DNA of 22,446 nt from an uncultured archaeon A07HN63 (GCA_000496215.1 KI543216.1:31658-54103), one strand, 5' to 3'. Counted from the stretch's first letter, positions 1-7,971 are shown. The notes: generated by a model not told the origin, from the letters alone. Made by a program: numbers and translations.

Positions 1-9
1 GGGCTTCAT
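1..9 (-). CDS. possible start of a divergent gene, cut by the window edge
   Basis: An ATG on the minus strand at 9-7 is followed by only two more codons (Lys, Pro) before the window ends, so no product can be named. The reason to mention it is a TATA-like TTTTA on the minus strand at 37-41, about 28 bases upstream, which is the spacing of leaderless haloarchaeal transcripts. It would be transcribed away from the epimerase-like gene at 97. Confidence 0.25.
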
Positions 10-36
10 GTCGGCTCTCGCCGCCGCGATTTGTAT

Positions 37-71
37 TAAAACCGCCGCACAAGTGCGGCAGTGCGGTTTTA
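37..71. promoter_or_regulatory. divergent promoter region with inverted-repeat TATA elements
   Basis: TAAAACCGC (37-45) and GCGGTTTTA (63-71) form a perfect 9-base inverted repeat. Each arm carries a TTTTA element: the right arm lies about 27 bases before the ATG at 97 on the plus strand, and the left arm about 28 bases before an ATG at 9 on the minus strand. Between them a second dyad, CCGCAC-AA-GTGCGG (45-58), could be a regulator site. It might also act as a hairpin, but the symmetric spacing to both starts favours a bidirectional promoter. Confidence 0.4.
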
Positions 72-96
72 CTCCATACGGCGTAACTACGGCTGT

Positions 97-1113
97 ATGC
101 GAGTGTTCATCACCGGTGCAACCGGCGTCCTCGGGCGTCGGCTCGTTGAACAACTCACCAACAACGGCCACGACGTGGTCGGCCTCGTCCGCGATGCTGA
201 CGGCGAAACAGCTGTCGCCAACCGTGGTGGAACGCCCCGCTACGGCGATGTCCTCGAACCCGAGTCGCTCGACGCTGCCATGGACGACGGGATCGAGGTC
301 GTGATCCACGCGGCAACGGCGATTCCGGAGTCGACAAAGCCGAGCGAGGCCGAATGGGCTCACAACGACCGTGTCCGCATGGAGGGCGCGAAAAACGTCC
401 TCAGTAAGCTTCCGGACAGTGTTGAGCAGTTTTTGCTACCGAGTGTGGTCTGGCTCGCCCGCCAACCGGATGGTTCGGTCTTCGACGAGACCGCCGAGCG
501 ACACCCCGACAGAGCCACTCAATCACTCGCCGAACTGGAGGCACTCCTGCTCAACCGCGCTGGGGAATCGACCGTTGATGCAGCCATCCTTCGGTGTGGG
601 TTCTTCTACGCCCCGGACGCCCGCGATACACTCACGTGGGGGAAACAGCTGCTTGACGGCGATCTCCCCATCGTCGGCGGTGGCCTGCTCGGTCGCCGCG
701 ACGCCGAGTTGTCGGTGGTTCACGTTGACGACGCAGCGCGAGCCTTCGTCGCCGCCATCGAGCAGGAAGCAAGCGGTATGTACCACATCGTTGACGACGA
801 GCCTGTAACGCCCGCAACCCTGTTCACCGCGTTTGCCGAGCGGCTAGATGCCCCCGACCCGGGACGCATCCCCGGGTGGCTGGCGCGGTTTTTCATCGGG
901 AAAGTCACCGCAAAGGTGATGACACACCCGATGCCGACGACAAACGAGAAAGCCGCACGCGAGTTGGACTGGGAGCCGACGTATCCGACCTATCGGGAGG
1001 GACTCGACCAGATCATCGACCAGTGGGAGCGCGACGGGACGCTTGCGGAGTTGCGCAGTGACACACCGGTCGAAGCAGTCCCGTCGGTTGACACTGCCGC
1101 GAGTTCGTCCTGA
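97..1113 (+). CDS. NAD-dependent epimerase/dehydratase family protein (atypical extended SDR)
   Basis: The protein is 338 residues long and starts MRVFITGATG, with the extended-SDR nucleotide motif GATGVLG at residues 7-13. This predicts a Rossmann-fold NAD(P)-binding protein acting on a nucleotide sugar or similar small molecule; the substrate cannot be told. The ATG at 97 is chosen because the fold begins immediately there and a TATA-like element lies 27 bases upstream. The place where the catalytic Tyr-xxx-Lys should stand reads RATQSLAELE (about 139-148), so Ala replaces Tyr and Leu replaces Lys. It may therefore be a binding protein or a non-canonical reductase rather than a classical epimerase. 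The C-terminal part has the usual substrate-domain wording (KAARELDWEPTYPTYREGL). It stands alone. Confidence 0.85.
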   Translation: MRVFITGATGVLGRRLVEQLTNNGHDVVGLVRDADGETAVANRGGTPRYGDVLEPESLDAAMDDGIEVVIHAATAIPESTKPSEAEWAHNDRVRMEGAKNVLSKLPDSVEQFLLPSVVWLARQPDGSVFDETAERHPDRATQSLAELEALLLNRAGESTVDAAILRCGFFYAPDARDTLTWGKQLLDGDLPIVGGGLLGRRDAELSVVHVDDAARAFVAAIEQEASGMYHIVDDEPVTPATLFTAFAERLDAPDPGRIPGWLARFFIGKVTAKVMTHPMPTTNEKAARELDWEPTYPTYREGLDQIIDQWERDGTLAELRSDTPVEAVPSVDTAASSS

Positions 1114-1122
1114 GTGGCGGTC

Positions 1123-1669
1123 CTATCGCTGTGTCAGCTCGTACTGCAGCAGTGTGAGAGCCGACCGGCCGTCGTTCAGTTCATCGGTGACAACGCTATC
1201 CAGAAAGTCGTCGTAGTCGGCTACATCGACCCGGATGCTCTCGTTGTCGTCGAGTTGCTGGTCAGCGGTCGGCTCACAGTCGTAGGCGACAACGTGGTGA
1301 TGGATTGAGTTGGCGATCCCATTCGAGGGTTCAGCCGTCAGGAGATGCTCGATCCGGTCGGCCTCGTAGCCGGTTTCCTCCCGGAGTTCGCGGTGAGCGG
1401 CGGCAACGCGATCCTCACCGCGCTCCATCGAGCCAGCGGGTAGACCCGCGGTTGACGCGGCCGACAGCCTGTCGCCACTCCTCGATGACGACGATCTCGC
1501 CATCGGGTGTCAGTGGGAGGATGACGACCGCCGGCGACTCGTCGACATAATGGTAGTCTGTTTCGGTGCTGTCAGGGAGTTCGACATCGTCGCGTCGAAC
1601 CGCGAAGCCGGGGCATTCGTAGTCGATCTCTGAGCCCGTTGTATCCCACTGTAGTGGATCATCGGTCAT
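1123..1669 (-). pseudogene. NUDIX hydrolase (ADP-ribose pyrophosphatase-like), frame-disrupted
   Basis: Read on the minus strand, the N-terminal half begins MTDDPLQWDTTGSEID and runs to EEWRQAVGRVNRG. The C-terminal half continues as LPAGSMERGEDR in another frame and ends LLQYELTQR. Joined, they make about 180 residues with a complete NUDIX box: G-x5-E-x7-REL-REE-TGY, giving the metal-binding glutamates. The family hydrolyses nucleoside diphosphates linked to another moiety, here probably ADP-ribose or similar. The break is one extra C in the CCC run at 1445-1447 (plus strand); removing it restores NRGLPAGSME. The frames on both sides look fully conserved, so this is either a very recent mutation or a sequencing error. 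Confidence 0.85.
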
Positions 1670-1692
1670 ACCAAGATTTGCGGAGATAGGGG

Positions 1693-2757
1693 CTAAACAG
1701 CACCGTTCTCGCGGCTGGGGTGCGAGGGGGTGTCGGTCGGAGAATCAAGATAGACACGGACGATAGTGCCGCCGCTGGCTGGTGTGTCGATAGCGAGGTC
1801 TCCGCCGTAGCTCTCGACGATCCACCGAGCCATCCAGAGGCCAAGGCCGCTGCCGTGGGTTAGCGGGGTGATCTCTTCATCACCGGTGATCACCCGGCGT
1901 TCAGTGTCTGGAATGCCGGGACCGTTGTCGGCCACGCTGAATTCGACGCGGTCGTCGTCGGTTGTCGTCACGCTGACAGTTGCGGTCGGTGTCGCCGCCG
2001 TATTGTGACGGATCGCGTTGTCGATCAGTGACTCGACGACGATACGGAAGTTATCGTCCGCACACACCTCAAATTCGGGCGGGCAGTCGACCCTAATCGT
2101 CCCGTCGTCGAACCGCTGTCGGCAGTCGGCGGCGACGCTGTCGACCACGGCCGAGAGCTGGACCGGATTGAGCACCGTTGGTTCGTCAAGAACGCCCTGG
2201 ACAATCTTCGCCTCCTCGCTCAGATTTGCGAGCTCCTGTGCTGTCGTTTTGATCGAGGCTGCTGCCTGTTTGACCTCGGCTGTTTCGGCGGCGCGACGGA
2301 TCTTGTCGGCCTCCCCGAGCACGATGTTGAGGTCGTTGCGGAGGTTGTGCCGTAGTACACGCTGGAGCACATCGAGATGTCGCTCACGGCGGAGCTTCTC
2401 CGTAACATCCGTGTAGATCGCAAACCCGCAGTTCTCGCCACAGGGGACGCCACGATAGACAAACTTCCGGCGGCCATCGGTGGTCAGCCGCTCGACGACC
2501 GCCGCGTTCGATTCGCCCGACTCGGTTCGACGGTCGAAGGCCGTCGCCTCGTCCCGCCGATCCGCGGGGACGATAAGATCGTTGAGTTGCTCGCCGGCCA
2601 CCGACTGGGTATCAGGAATGAACGTATCGACGAACGCCTCGTTTCCCTCGACAATTATTGGCTCGCGGTCCAGTAGTTCGAATGCAACGACTGGATCCTG
2701 CAACTGATTAAAAAGTCGTTTGAACGGTTGAGCACCAGTTAGCTCATCGGCGGTCAT
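1693..2757 (-). CDS. PAS-domain sensor histidine kinase
   Basis: The protein is 354 residues from MTADELTG; an in-frame ATG 42 bases upstream exists, but the family-like sequence begins here. A PAS-like sensor domain (about 20-115) is followed by an H-box, RVLRHNLRNDL (His137 the phosphoacceptor), then an HATPase domain with N-box DNAIRHN (about 247), G1 DNGPGIP (about 277) and G2 GSGLGLW (about 302). No membrane segment is visible, so it is a soluble kinase autophosphorylating in response to a cytoplasmic cue. A CGENC pair near 106-110 at the end of the PAS could bind a cofactor, but this is a guess. No response regulator lies nearby, as is common in haloarchaea. It ends 23 bases before the NUDIX start on the same strand. 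Confidence 0.9.
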   Translation of the reverse strand: MTADELTGAQPFKRLFNQLQDPVVAFELLDREPIIVEGNEAFVDTFIPDTQSVAGEQLNDLIVPADRRDEATAFDRRTESGESNAAVVERLTTDGRRKFVYRGVPCGENCGFAIYTDVTEKLRRERHLDVLQRVLRHNLRNDLNIVLGEADKIRRAAETAEVKQAAASIKTTAQELANLSEEAKIVQGVLDEPTVLNPVQLSAVVDSVAADCRQRFDDGTIRVDCPPEFEVCADDNFRIVVESLIDNAIRHNTAATPTATVSVTTTDDDRVEFSVADNGPGIPDTERRVITGDEEITPLTHGSGLGLWMARWIVESYGGDLAIDTPASGGTIVRVYLDSPTDTPSHPSRENGAV

Positions 2758-2799
2758 CGATATCCCCACGCTCGGCCCGACTGTGTGGACAACGACCAA

Positions 2800-3006
2800 C
2801 TATCTACGGTCGATCGATATTCATCTTCCACTGTGATCGCGTAAAATGTGCACCTTATAATAAAATAAGTGGTTACACAAAATATTCGTGTCAGTCTGTA
2901 TTTGTAATCAAGTAAAACCGACATTTCTGCGGTAGAGTTACCACGCAGTCTGCCACGGCTGGCACAGTGGGCCAGTGTTATTTTTCCTGCGGACATCCGG
3001 ACAGCC
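2800..3006. other. AT-rich divergent intergenic region
   Basis: About 200 bases without a gene separate the minus-strand kinase from the plus-strand UspA gene. Its middle (about 2840-2930) is much richer in A and T than the rest of the window and contains several TATA-like stretches such as TTATAATAAAATAAG. It likely holds the kinase promoter with a longer leader; no TATA-like element sits at the 27-base leaderless spacing from the kinase ATG. No RNA gene or repeat is evident. Confidence 0.45.
2978..2985 (+). promoter_or_regulatory. TATA-like element of the UspA gene
   Basis: TTATTTTT is centred about 26 bases before the ATG at 3007, the spacing expected of a leaderless haloarchaeal transcript. 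Confidence 0.45.
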
Positions 3007-3402
3007 ATGACAACGTTCGTCGTTGCGACCGATTCCGTCCACACGAGCGCGGCACTCTGTGACTACCTCGTTGACCGCGTCGACCAGAGCGATACCGTCC
3101 ACGCGATCAACTCGATTCACGACGAGGACAGCGACGCGATCCGCGACGGACAGGACGCGCTCAACGCGGTCGCCTCGCGGCTGACCGCCGTGACGAGCGT
3201 CGAAACCGAGCAGTTCACCCGTGGCAACGTCCCCGCCGAGGACATCCTCTCCTATTCGGAGGCCATCGACGCCGACGAGATCGTCATCGGTGTCCGAAAG
3301 CCAAGTCCGACGAGCAAGGCCGCCATCGGGAGCGTCACCGAGCAGGTGTTGCTCCACTCCGACCGCCCGATGGCGGTCGTCCCGCGGGAGACGCACCGCT
3401 GA
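3007..3402 (+). CDS. universal stress protein (UspA family)
   Basis: The protein is 131 residues, one Usp domain with the alpha/beta nucleotide-binding fold. The first strand is TTFVVATDSVHTS with the early Asp. The C-terminal part reads GVRKPSPTSKAAIGSVTEQVLLHSDRPMAVVP, matching the family ATP-loop region G-x2-G-x9-G-S/T; the second Gly is Lys here while the GS of IGSVTEQ is kept, so ATP binding is uncertain. Usp proteins act as cytoplasmic stress-linked, often dimeric, nucleotide-binding proteins. It is monocistronic, with a leaderless-type promoter, and precedes pyrF by 86 bases. Confidence 0.92.
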   Translation: MTTFVVATDSVHTSAALCDYLVDRVDQSDTVHAINSIHDEDSDAIRDGQDALNAVASRLTAVTSVETEQFTRGNVPAEDILSYSEAIDADEIVIGVRKPSPTSKAAIGSVTEQVLLHSDRPMAVVPRETHR

Positions 3403-3458
3403 ACCGAACGGGTGAGCCGCCCCGCGACAGAATAGAATCAACGCCGACAGGAAAGACG

Positions 3459-3467
3459 CTTTAGGAG
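3459..3467 (+). promoter_or_regulatory. TATA-like element CTTTAGGAG of pyrF
   Basis: CTTTAGGAG is centred about 27 bases before the pyrF ATG at 3489. The identical nine bases stand at the same distance before mch on the other strand (8983-8991). Confidence 0.5.
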
Positions 3468-3488
3468 TCGGCCGCGAGGCTCCGGCAA

Positions 3489-4307
3489 ATGGCTACTGCG
3501 TTCTTCGACCGCCTTGCTGACCGCATCGACAGCGTCGACAGCGTCGTCTCGGTCGGTCTCGACTCCCAGCTGGATCGCCTCCCAGAGCACCTGCAGGATC
3601 ACGACCTCCCGCAGTGGGCGTTCAACCGCCGGATCATCGACGCCACCCACGAGCATGCAGCCTGCTACAAGCCGAACGCCGCCTTCTACGAGTCGGCCGA
3701 CGGTTGGCGGGCGCTCCGCGAGACGATTGCCTACGCCCATGGCAAGGATGTGCCTGTGCTGCTGGACGCCAAACGCGCCGATATCGGGAACACGACGCGA
3801 CAGTACGCCGACATTCTCGACGAGGTCGACGCGATCACCGTGAACCCGTACATGGGACAGGATTCACTACAGCCGTTCCTCGACCGCGCCGACAAGGGCG
3901 TCTTCGTCCTCTGTCGAACCTCCAATCCCGGCCGCGAAGACCTGCAGGATCGCGAACTCGACGCGGGTGGTACGCTCTACGAGCACGTCGCCGACCTCGC
4001 CGTCGAGTGGAACGAGCACGACAACGTCGGCCTCGTCGTCGGCGCGACCGGCCCCGACGAACTCGAAGCGATCCGCGAGCGGGTACCCTCGCTGCCGTTC
4101 CTCGTCCCCGGCGTCGGCGCGCAGGGCGGTGACGCGAAGGCTGCCGTCGAACACGGGCTTCGTGACGACGGTGTCGGCCTCGTCAACTCCTCGCGTGGGA
4201 TCATCTTCGCTGGCGAGGACGAGGGCGAGGACTTCGCTGCTGCTGCGGGTCAGTCGGCCAAACAGCTCAAACAGCGACTCAATCAGTACCGCGGGAACGA
4301 CGAATAG
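3489..4307 (+). CDS. pyrF: orotidine 5'-phosphate decarboxylase
   Basis: The protein is 272 residues and catalyses the last step of UMP synthesis, decarboxylating OMP. The signature DAKRADIGNT lies at about 93-102, giving the catalytic Asp93-Lys95-Asp98 set. A phosphate-binding loop region, VPGVGAQGGD, and the late segment VNSSRGIIFAG are both present. The length and the layout of the motif fit the longer type-2 PyrF subfamily rather than the short 210-230 residue one. It stands alone with its own leaderless-type promoter and a hairpin after the stop; other pyrimidine genes are not in the window. Confidence 0.96.
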   Translation: MATAFFDRLADRIDSVDSVVSVGLDSQLDRLPEHLQDHDLPQWAFNRRIIDATHEHAACYKPNAAFYESADGWRALRETIAYAHGKDVPVLLDAKRADIGNTTRQYADILDEVDAITVNPYMGQDSLQPFLDRADKGVFVLCRTSNPGREDLQDRELDAGGTLYEHVADLAVEWNEHDNVGLVVGATGPDELEAIRERVPSLPFLVPGVGAQGGDAKAAVEHGLRDDGVGLVNSSRGIIFAGEDEGEDFAAAAGQSAKQLKQRLNQYRGNDE

Positions 4308-4323
4308 GAGAACGTTCTATCCA

Positions 4324-4354
4324 CCTTGGCGGACTGAAAGGCCGAGTGCCAAGG
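4324..4354 (+). terminator. hairpin downstream of pyrF, possible terminator
   Basis: CCTTGGC (4324-4330) pairs with GCCAAGG (4348-4354) across a 17-base loop, just after the pyrF stop. A 10-base perfect palindrome AGAACGTTCT (4309-4318) lies immediately before. Only short T-runs follow, so the terminator role is tentative. Confidence 0.25.
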
Positions 4355-4420
4355 ACTTTCTACAGCCAGTTCTCGCACGCAATTGCTTGTCTGAAAACCA
4401 CGTACTCGAATAGCCGAGTG

Positions 4421-4426
4421 ATTTTC
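4421..4426 (+). promoter_or_regulatory. TATA-like element of the J-domain gene
   Basis: ATTTTC is centred about 28 bases before the GTG at 4451 and is one reason to choose that start. Confidence 0.35.
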
Positions 4427-4450
4427 AACGGTGGACCACGTACAGTCTCT

Positions 4451-4978
4451 GTGCCTCGGAACGACCTGATCATGTCCATCGCGGCGGTGTTCGTTGGGAT
4501 CACCGCGCTCATGCTGATCACCGGGGTCGTCGTCAACCCGTTTTTCCTCTTCGTCGCCCTCCCGTTTGGCGGCGCGGCCTACCTCATGTGGTATCACGCC
4601 AGCGGCAAACTCGCCGAGCGCATCCGCGCCAACCCGGCCGGCTACGCGCGATCAGCCCGGAGCGACGGCGGCCCGGGCGGCTTCGATGCCGGCCCCTTCG
4701 AGGGTCGATTCACCCGCGAACGTGTCCGCGAGAACCGTCGGCGAGCGCGCGGCCAGCGAACCGGCGGCCGACGGGGTCGCGGTGCCGGCGTCGGCCAGCC
4801 GACCGGCCTCTCGAAGGCCGAGGCTGCCGAGGTTCTCGGTGTCGACACCGGTGCCGACGCCGAGACGATCAAGACGGCCTACCGCGAGAAGGTCAAAACC
4901 GCACATCCCGACGCACCCGAGGGCGACGAGGAGGCGTTCAAATCGGTGAAAGCGGCCTACGAGACGCTTGCGGAGTAG
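4451..4978 (+). CDS. membrane-anchored J-domain (DnaJ-like) protein
   Basis: The protein is 175 residues from GTG. Two hydrophobic segments at about residues 7-27 and 29-46 are followed by a basic, Gly/Arg-rich linker (about 75-115) and a C-terminal J domain (about 117-175) with the HPD motif in KTAHPDAPEGDEEAFKSV that stimulates Hsp70 ATPase. It lacks the Gly/Phe, zinc-finger and C-terminal domains of true DnaJ, so it is a membrane-tethered co-chaperone that would recruit DnaK to the membrane. An upstream ATG at 4346 and an internal ATG at 4472 are other possible starts. I prefer 4451 because PRNDLIMSIA matches the family beginning and a TATA-like element sits 28 bases before it. Confidence 0.82.
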   Translation: MPRNDLIMSIAAVFVGITALMLITGVVVNPFFLFVALPFGGAAYLMWYHASGKLAERIRANPAGYARSARSDGGPGGFDAGPFEGRFTRERVRENRRRARGQRTGGRRGRGAGVGQPTGLSKAEAAEVLGVDTGADAETIKTAYREKVKTAHPDAPEGDEEAFKSVKAAYETLAE

Positions 4979-4986
4979 GCGTGGAG

Positions 4987-5015
4987 ACTGTCCCTGAATT
5001 CGGCATCGGGACAGT
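4987..5015 (+). terminator. inverted repeat after the J-domain gene, possible terminator
   Basis: ACTGTCCC (4987-4994) and GGGACAGT (5008-5015) are a perfect 8-base inverted repeat with a 13-base loop, nine bases past the stop. No clear T-run follows; it could equally be a regulatory site. Confidence 0.3.
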
Positions 5016-5056
5016 ATAGAGACTCTATTGGCATGTATTGACACGGCACGGAAAGC

Positions 5057-5064
5057 GTTTTTAC
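5057..5064 (+). promoter_or_regulatory. TATA-like element of the GTPBP gene
   Basis: GTTTTTAC lies about 27 bases before the ATG at 5087, consistent with a leaderless transcript. Confidence 0.5.
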
Positions 5065-5086
5065 CGCCCCTTGCTAACGAGACTCC

Positions 5087-6718
5087 ATGAGCGCGGATCG
5101 GGCCGCCTTAGAGCAGGCCCTTGCGCACGGCGAACAAGAAGGCGGACACATCGAGTTCAAAGAACGCCTCACCCGCACCCTCCACCTCGAAGACGGCCGA
5201 AAGGAAAGCCTCGTCGCCCAGCTCCGGCATCGCGTGCTCTCCGGCGACGGCGAGGCCACCTACGTCGTTGGCGTCACCGACGACGGCGGCATCGCCGGCA
5301 TCTCACAGGACGAGTTCTCCGAATCGATGGACGTGCTCTCCCTGCTCGCCGAGGAGGCCGACGCCCACATCGACGACGTCGAAACGTGGTCGGCCGGCGA
5401 CGGCGGGCTCGTCGGCATGGCGAGGGTCTGTGAGGGCGCAATGTTAGAGGCCGACGACGGCCACATCGTCATCGGTACCGCAGGCCACGTCGACCACGGG
5501 AAATCGACGCTCGTCGGCTCGCTGGTCACCGGCGAGGCCGACGACGGCGACGGCTTCACACGCGGCTATCTCGATGTCCAGCCCCACGAGGTCGAACGCG
5601 GGCTGTCGGCCGACCTCTCGTATGCGGTCTACGGTTTCGATGAGGCCGGCGACCCGATCCGGATGGACAATCCGCATCGGAAAAGTGACCGCGCACGCGT
5701 GGTTGAGGAATCCAATCGGCTCGTCTCCTTCGTCGATACTGTCGGCCACGAGCCGTGGCTCCGCACTACGATCCGCGGCCTCGTCGGGCAGAAGCTCGAC
5801 TACGGCCTGCTGGCGGTTGCGGCCGACGACGGCCCGACGAAGACGACCCGCGAGCACCTCGGCATTCTACTGGCGACCGATCTCCCGACCATCGTCACGA
5901 TCACCAAGATCGATACGGTCTCCGAGGAGCGCGTCGAGGAGGTCGAAAAAGAGATCGAATCGATGTTGCGAGACGTGCAGCGAACACCACTCCGGACCGG
6001 CCGCTACAGCATCGCAGAGGCCGCCGAGGAGTTGAGCGAAACCGTGGTGCCGATCATCCGCACGAGCGCAGTTCGCGGTGATGGGATGGACGACCTCGAC
6101 CGGCTCTTTGGGCAGTTGCCGAAACGCACCGCCGGCGAGCACAGCGATTTCCGGATGTACATCGACCGGAGCTACAGCGTCACCGGCGTCGGCGCGGTCG
6201 CCTCGGGAACGATCAACGCCGGCCACGTCGAGGCAGGCGACGAACTCCTGTTGGGCCCGATGGCCGACGGCAGCTTCCGCGATGTCGAGGTTCGATCCAT
6301 CGAGATGCACTATCACCGCGTCGACGCCGCCAAGGCCGGCCGGATCGTCGGCATCGCGCTCAAAGGCGTCGACGAGAGCGAGGTCGAACGCGGGATGGTG
6401 CTACTGCCGCGGCACGCCGAGCCGACGCCGACCCGGTCGTTCGAGGCCGAGGTGATGGTGCTCAACCACCCGACTCGCATCCGCGACGGCTACGAGCCGG
6501 TCGTCCACCTCGAAACGGTAAGCGAGACGGCGATTTTCTCGCCCGAGGGCGGGAAACTGCTGCCCGGCGACACCGGCGAGACGACAATCGAGTTCAAGTT
6601 CCGGCCGTACTTCGTCGAGGAGGGCCAGCGGTTCGTCTTCCGCGAGGGGTCGAGCAAGGGCGTCGGGACCGTGCTCTCGACCGATAGCGACACGGCCGAC
6701 GACGACACCGAAGAATAG
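5087..6718 (+). CDS. GTPBP1/2-like translational GTPase
   Basis: The protein is 543 residues. An N-terminal region of about 125 residues precedes an EF-Tu-type GTPase domain with G1 GTAGHVDHGKST (130-141), G3 DTVGHE (217-222), G4 TKID (273-276) and G5 SAV. Two beta-barrel domains follow (from about 355), ending near residue 530. This arrangement is that of the archaeal/eukaryotic GTPBP1-GTPBP2 family, relatives of EF-1A linked to ribosome rescue and mRNA decay in eukaryotes; the archaeal role is not established. It is not EF-1A or SelB itself: the N-terminal extension and the VDHGKSTLVGSL wording fit GTPBP. It is monocistronic and converges on the PhoU/RCK_C gene, 18 bases away. Confidence 0.88.
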   Translation: MSADRAALEQALAHGEQEGGHIEFKERLTRTLHLEDGRKESLVAQLRHRVLSGDGEATYVVGVTDDGGIAGISQDEFSESMDVLSLLAEEADAHIDDVETWSAGDGGLVGMARVCEGAMLEADDGHIVIGTAGHVDHGKSTLVGSLVTGEADDGDGFTRGYLDVQPHEVERGLSADLSYAVYGFDEAGDPIRMDNPHRKSDRARVVEESNRLVSFVDTVGHEPWLRTTIRGLVGQKLDYGLLAVAADDGPTKTTREHLGILLATDLPTIVTITKIDTVSEERVEEVEKEIESMLRDVQRTPLRTGRYSIAEAAEELSETVVPIIRTSAVRGDGMDDLDRLFGQLPKRTAGEHSDFRMYIDRSYSVTGVGAVASGTINAGHVEAGDELLLGPMADGSFRDVEVRSIEMHYHRVDAAKAGRIVGIALKGVDESEVERGMVLLPRHAEPTPTRSFEAEVMVLNHPTRIRDGYEPVVHLETVSETAIFSPEGGKLLPGDTGETTIEFKFRPYFVEEGQRFVFREGSSKGVGTVLSTDSDTADDDTEE

Positions 6719-6736
6719 GCTCTCTACTCAGCGCCG

Positions 6737-7948
6737 CTACGACTCGGCCGCGAGGTCGTCGAACTCCGCGGCCGACGTGCGGGTTCCCTTCGTGATGAGC
6801 ACGTCGCCAGCGCGGAGTGTCGTGTCCATGTCGGGGCCGACGAGCCAGCCCTCGTCTGGCCGGCGGATGGCGATCACGCTTGTCGAGCTATCGACCGCCG
6901 GGACGCCGTCGACGATTTCGGTGCCATCGAGCGTGCTGCCGTCGTCGATCTCGACGCGAGCGATAAGTTCGTCACTTTCCTGCACGGCCAACTCGACGAC
7001 AGGGTGGACCCCAAGATCACGGAGAACGCCCTCGCTGAGTGAGACAGCGGCGTCGCTGACGACCTCGGTGCTGATTCCAAGTCGGAGTAACCCCCGTAGC
7101 GTGACGGGGTCGGTGGTCTGCTGGGCAGCCTGCAGGACCCACGCCTCGAACCGCGACTGGAGGGAATCGACCTCGACTTCGAGGGTGGCCACCTCCTCGG
7201 CCAGCGCCTCGTCGTCGAAGAGGATCGCGCCGTAGGCGAGGTCGACCGCGAGCTCGGAGAGGTTCTTCATGAGGACGATAGAGTCGACGGCGCGTTCGAG
7301 ATTCGGGACGTCCGGCTCGGGGGCGTCGGCCGGCTCGTAGGCCGCGCCGGTCAGCGGCTCGTAGGCGTCGCTGATAGCGGGTTCTGGACCGCGAAGCAGG
7401 GCCACGTCGCCGGCGTGGATCGCCGTCTCCGGACCGGGGTTGAGAATCCACTCGCTGTCGCGGCGAACCGCGATAGCCCGCACGCCGGTTTCGGATTCGA
7501 GATCGATATCGACGAGCGTCCGGTCGGCGTAGGGGGAGTCGTCGGCGACGGTCCCGCGGACGAGCACTTCGACAGCATCCGAGAGCGCCCCGCGCATCGC
7601 CTCCGGGAGCCCGATCTCGTCGAGGACGATCTTGGCGATATCGCCGGCGGCGTCGGCGATCTTGTCGGCGGCCTCAACCACGCTCAGGACGGGCGCAAGG
7701 GCTTCGGCCTCGTCGGGGCTTCTGGCCGCCAGCATGAGGCTCATCCTGGCTCGAACCTGCAGCACGTTCATCCTGGCTTCGAGTTCGAGCACCTCGTGGG
7801 CGATGTTCTGACTCCGGTGGAGCACCGCGGAGTAGGCCAGATCGATGAGTAGCTCGGAGGTATCCTTCATCTCCACGAGCAGCTCCTTGACGCTGACCGG
7901 CTCGTAGGAGACCGACTCGTCGAGCCCCTCGGACGCCACTGGTTCCAT
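6737..7948 (-). CDS. duplicated PhoU-like/RCK_C (TrkA-C) domain protein
   Basis: The protein is 403 residues, built of two copies of the same module. Each copy is a helical PhoU-like segment (VKELLVEMKDTSELLIDLAY near 20-40; DSIVLMKNLSELAVDLAYGA near 222-242) followed by an RCK_C/TrkA-C beta domain (about 140-190 and 340-392), ending in the family phrase AGDVALLRG and AGDVLITKG. RCK_C domains bind ligands such as cyclic di-AMP or ions and gate potassium transport; with no channel or NAD-binding domain here, this is likely a soluble regulator or partner of K+ transport. No signal peptide or membrane segment is seen. It lies 78 bases after mch but has its own TATA-like element. Confidence 0.82.
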   Translation of the reverse strand: MEPVASEGLDESVSYEPVSVKELLVEMKDTSELLIDLAYSAVLHRSQNIAHEVLELEARMNVLQVRARMSLMLAARSPDEAEALAPVLSVVEAADKIADAAGDIAKIVLDEIGLPEAMRGALSDAVEVLVRGTVADDSPYADRTLVDIDLESETGVRAIAVRRDSEWILNPGPETAIHAGDVALLRGPEPAISDAYEPLTGAAYEPADAPEPDVPNLERAVDSIVLMKNLSELAVDLAYGAILFDDEALAEEVATLEVEVDSLQSRFEAWVLQAAQQTTDPVTLRGLLRLGISTEVVSDAAVSLSEGVLRDLGVHPVVELAVQESDELIARVEIDDGSTLDGTEIVDGVPAVDSSTSVIAIRRPDEGWLVGPDMDTTLRAGDVLITKGTRTSAAEFDDLAAES

Positions 7949-7971
7949 GGGTTAGCCCACCCGCGGTATCG

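Noticed and set aside
523..817. Open frames opposite the epimerase-like gene
   Set aside because: GC-rich haloarchaeal genes leave long open frames on other frames; these have no family-like sequence and lie within a clear gene.
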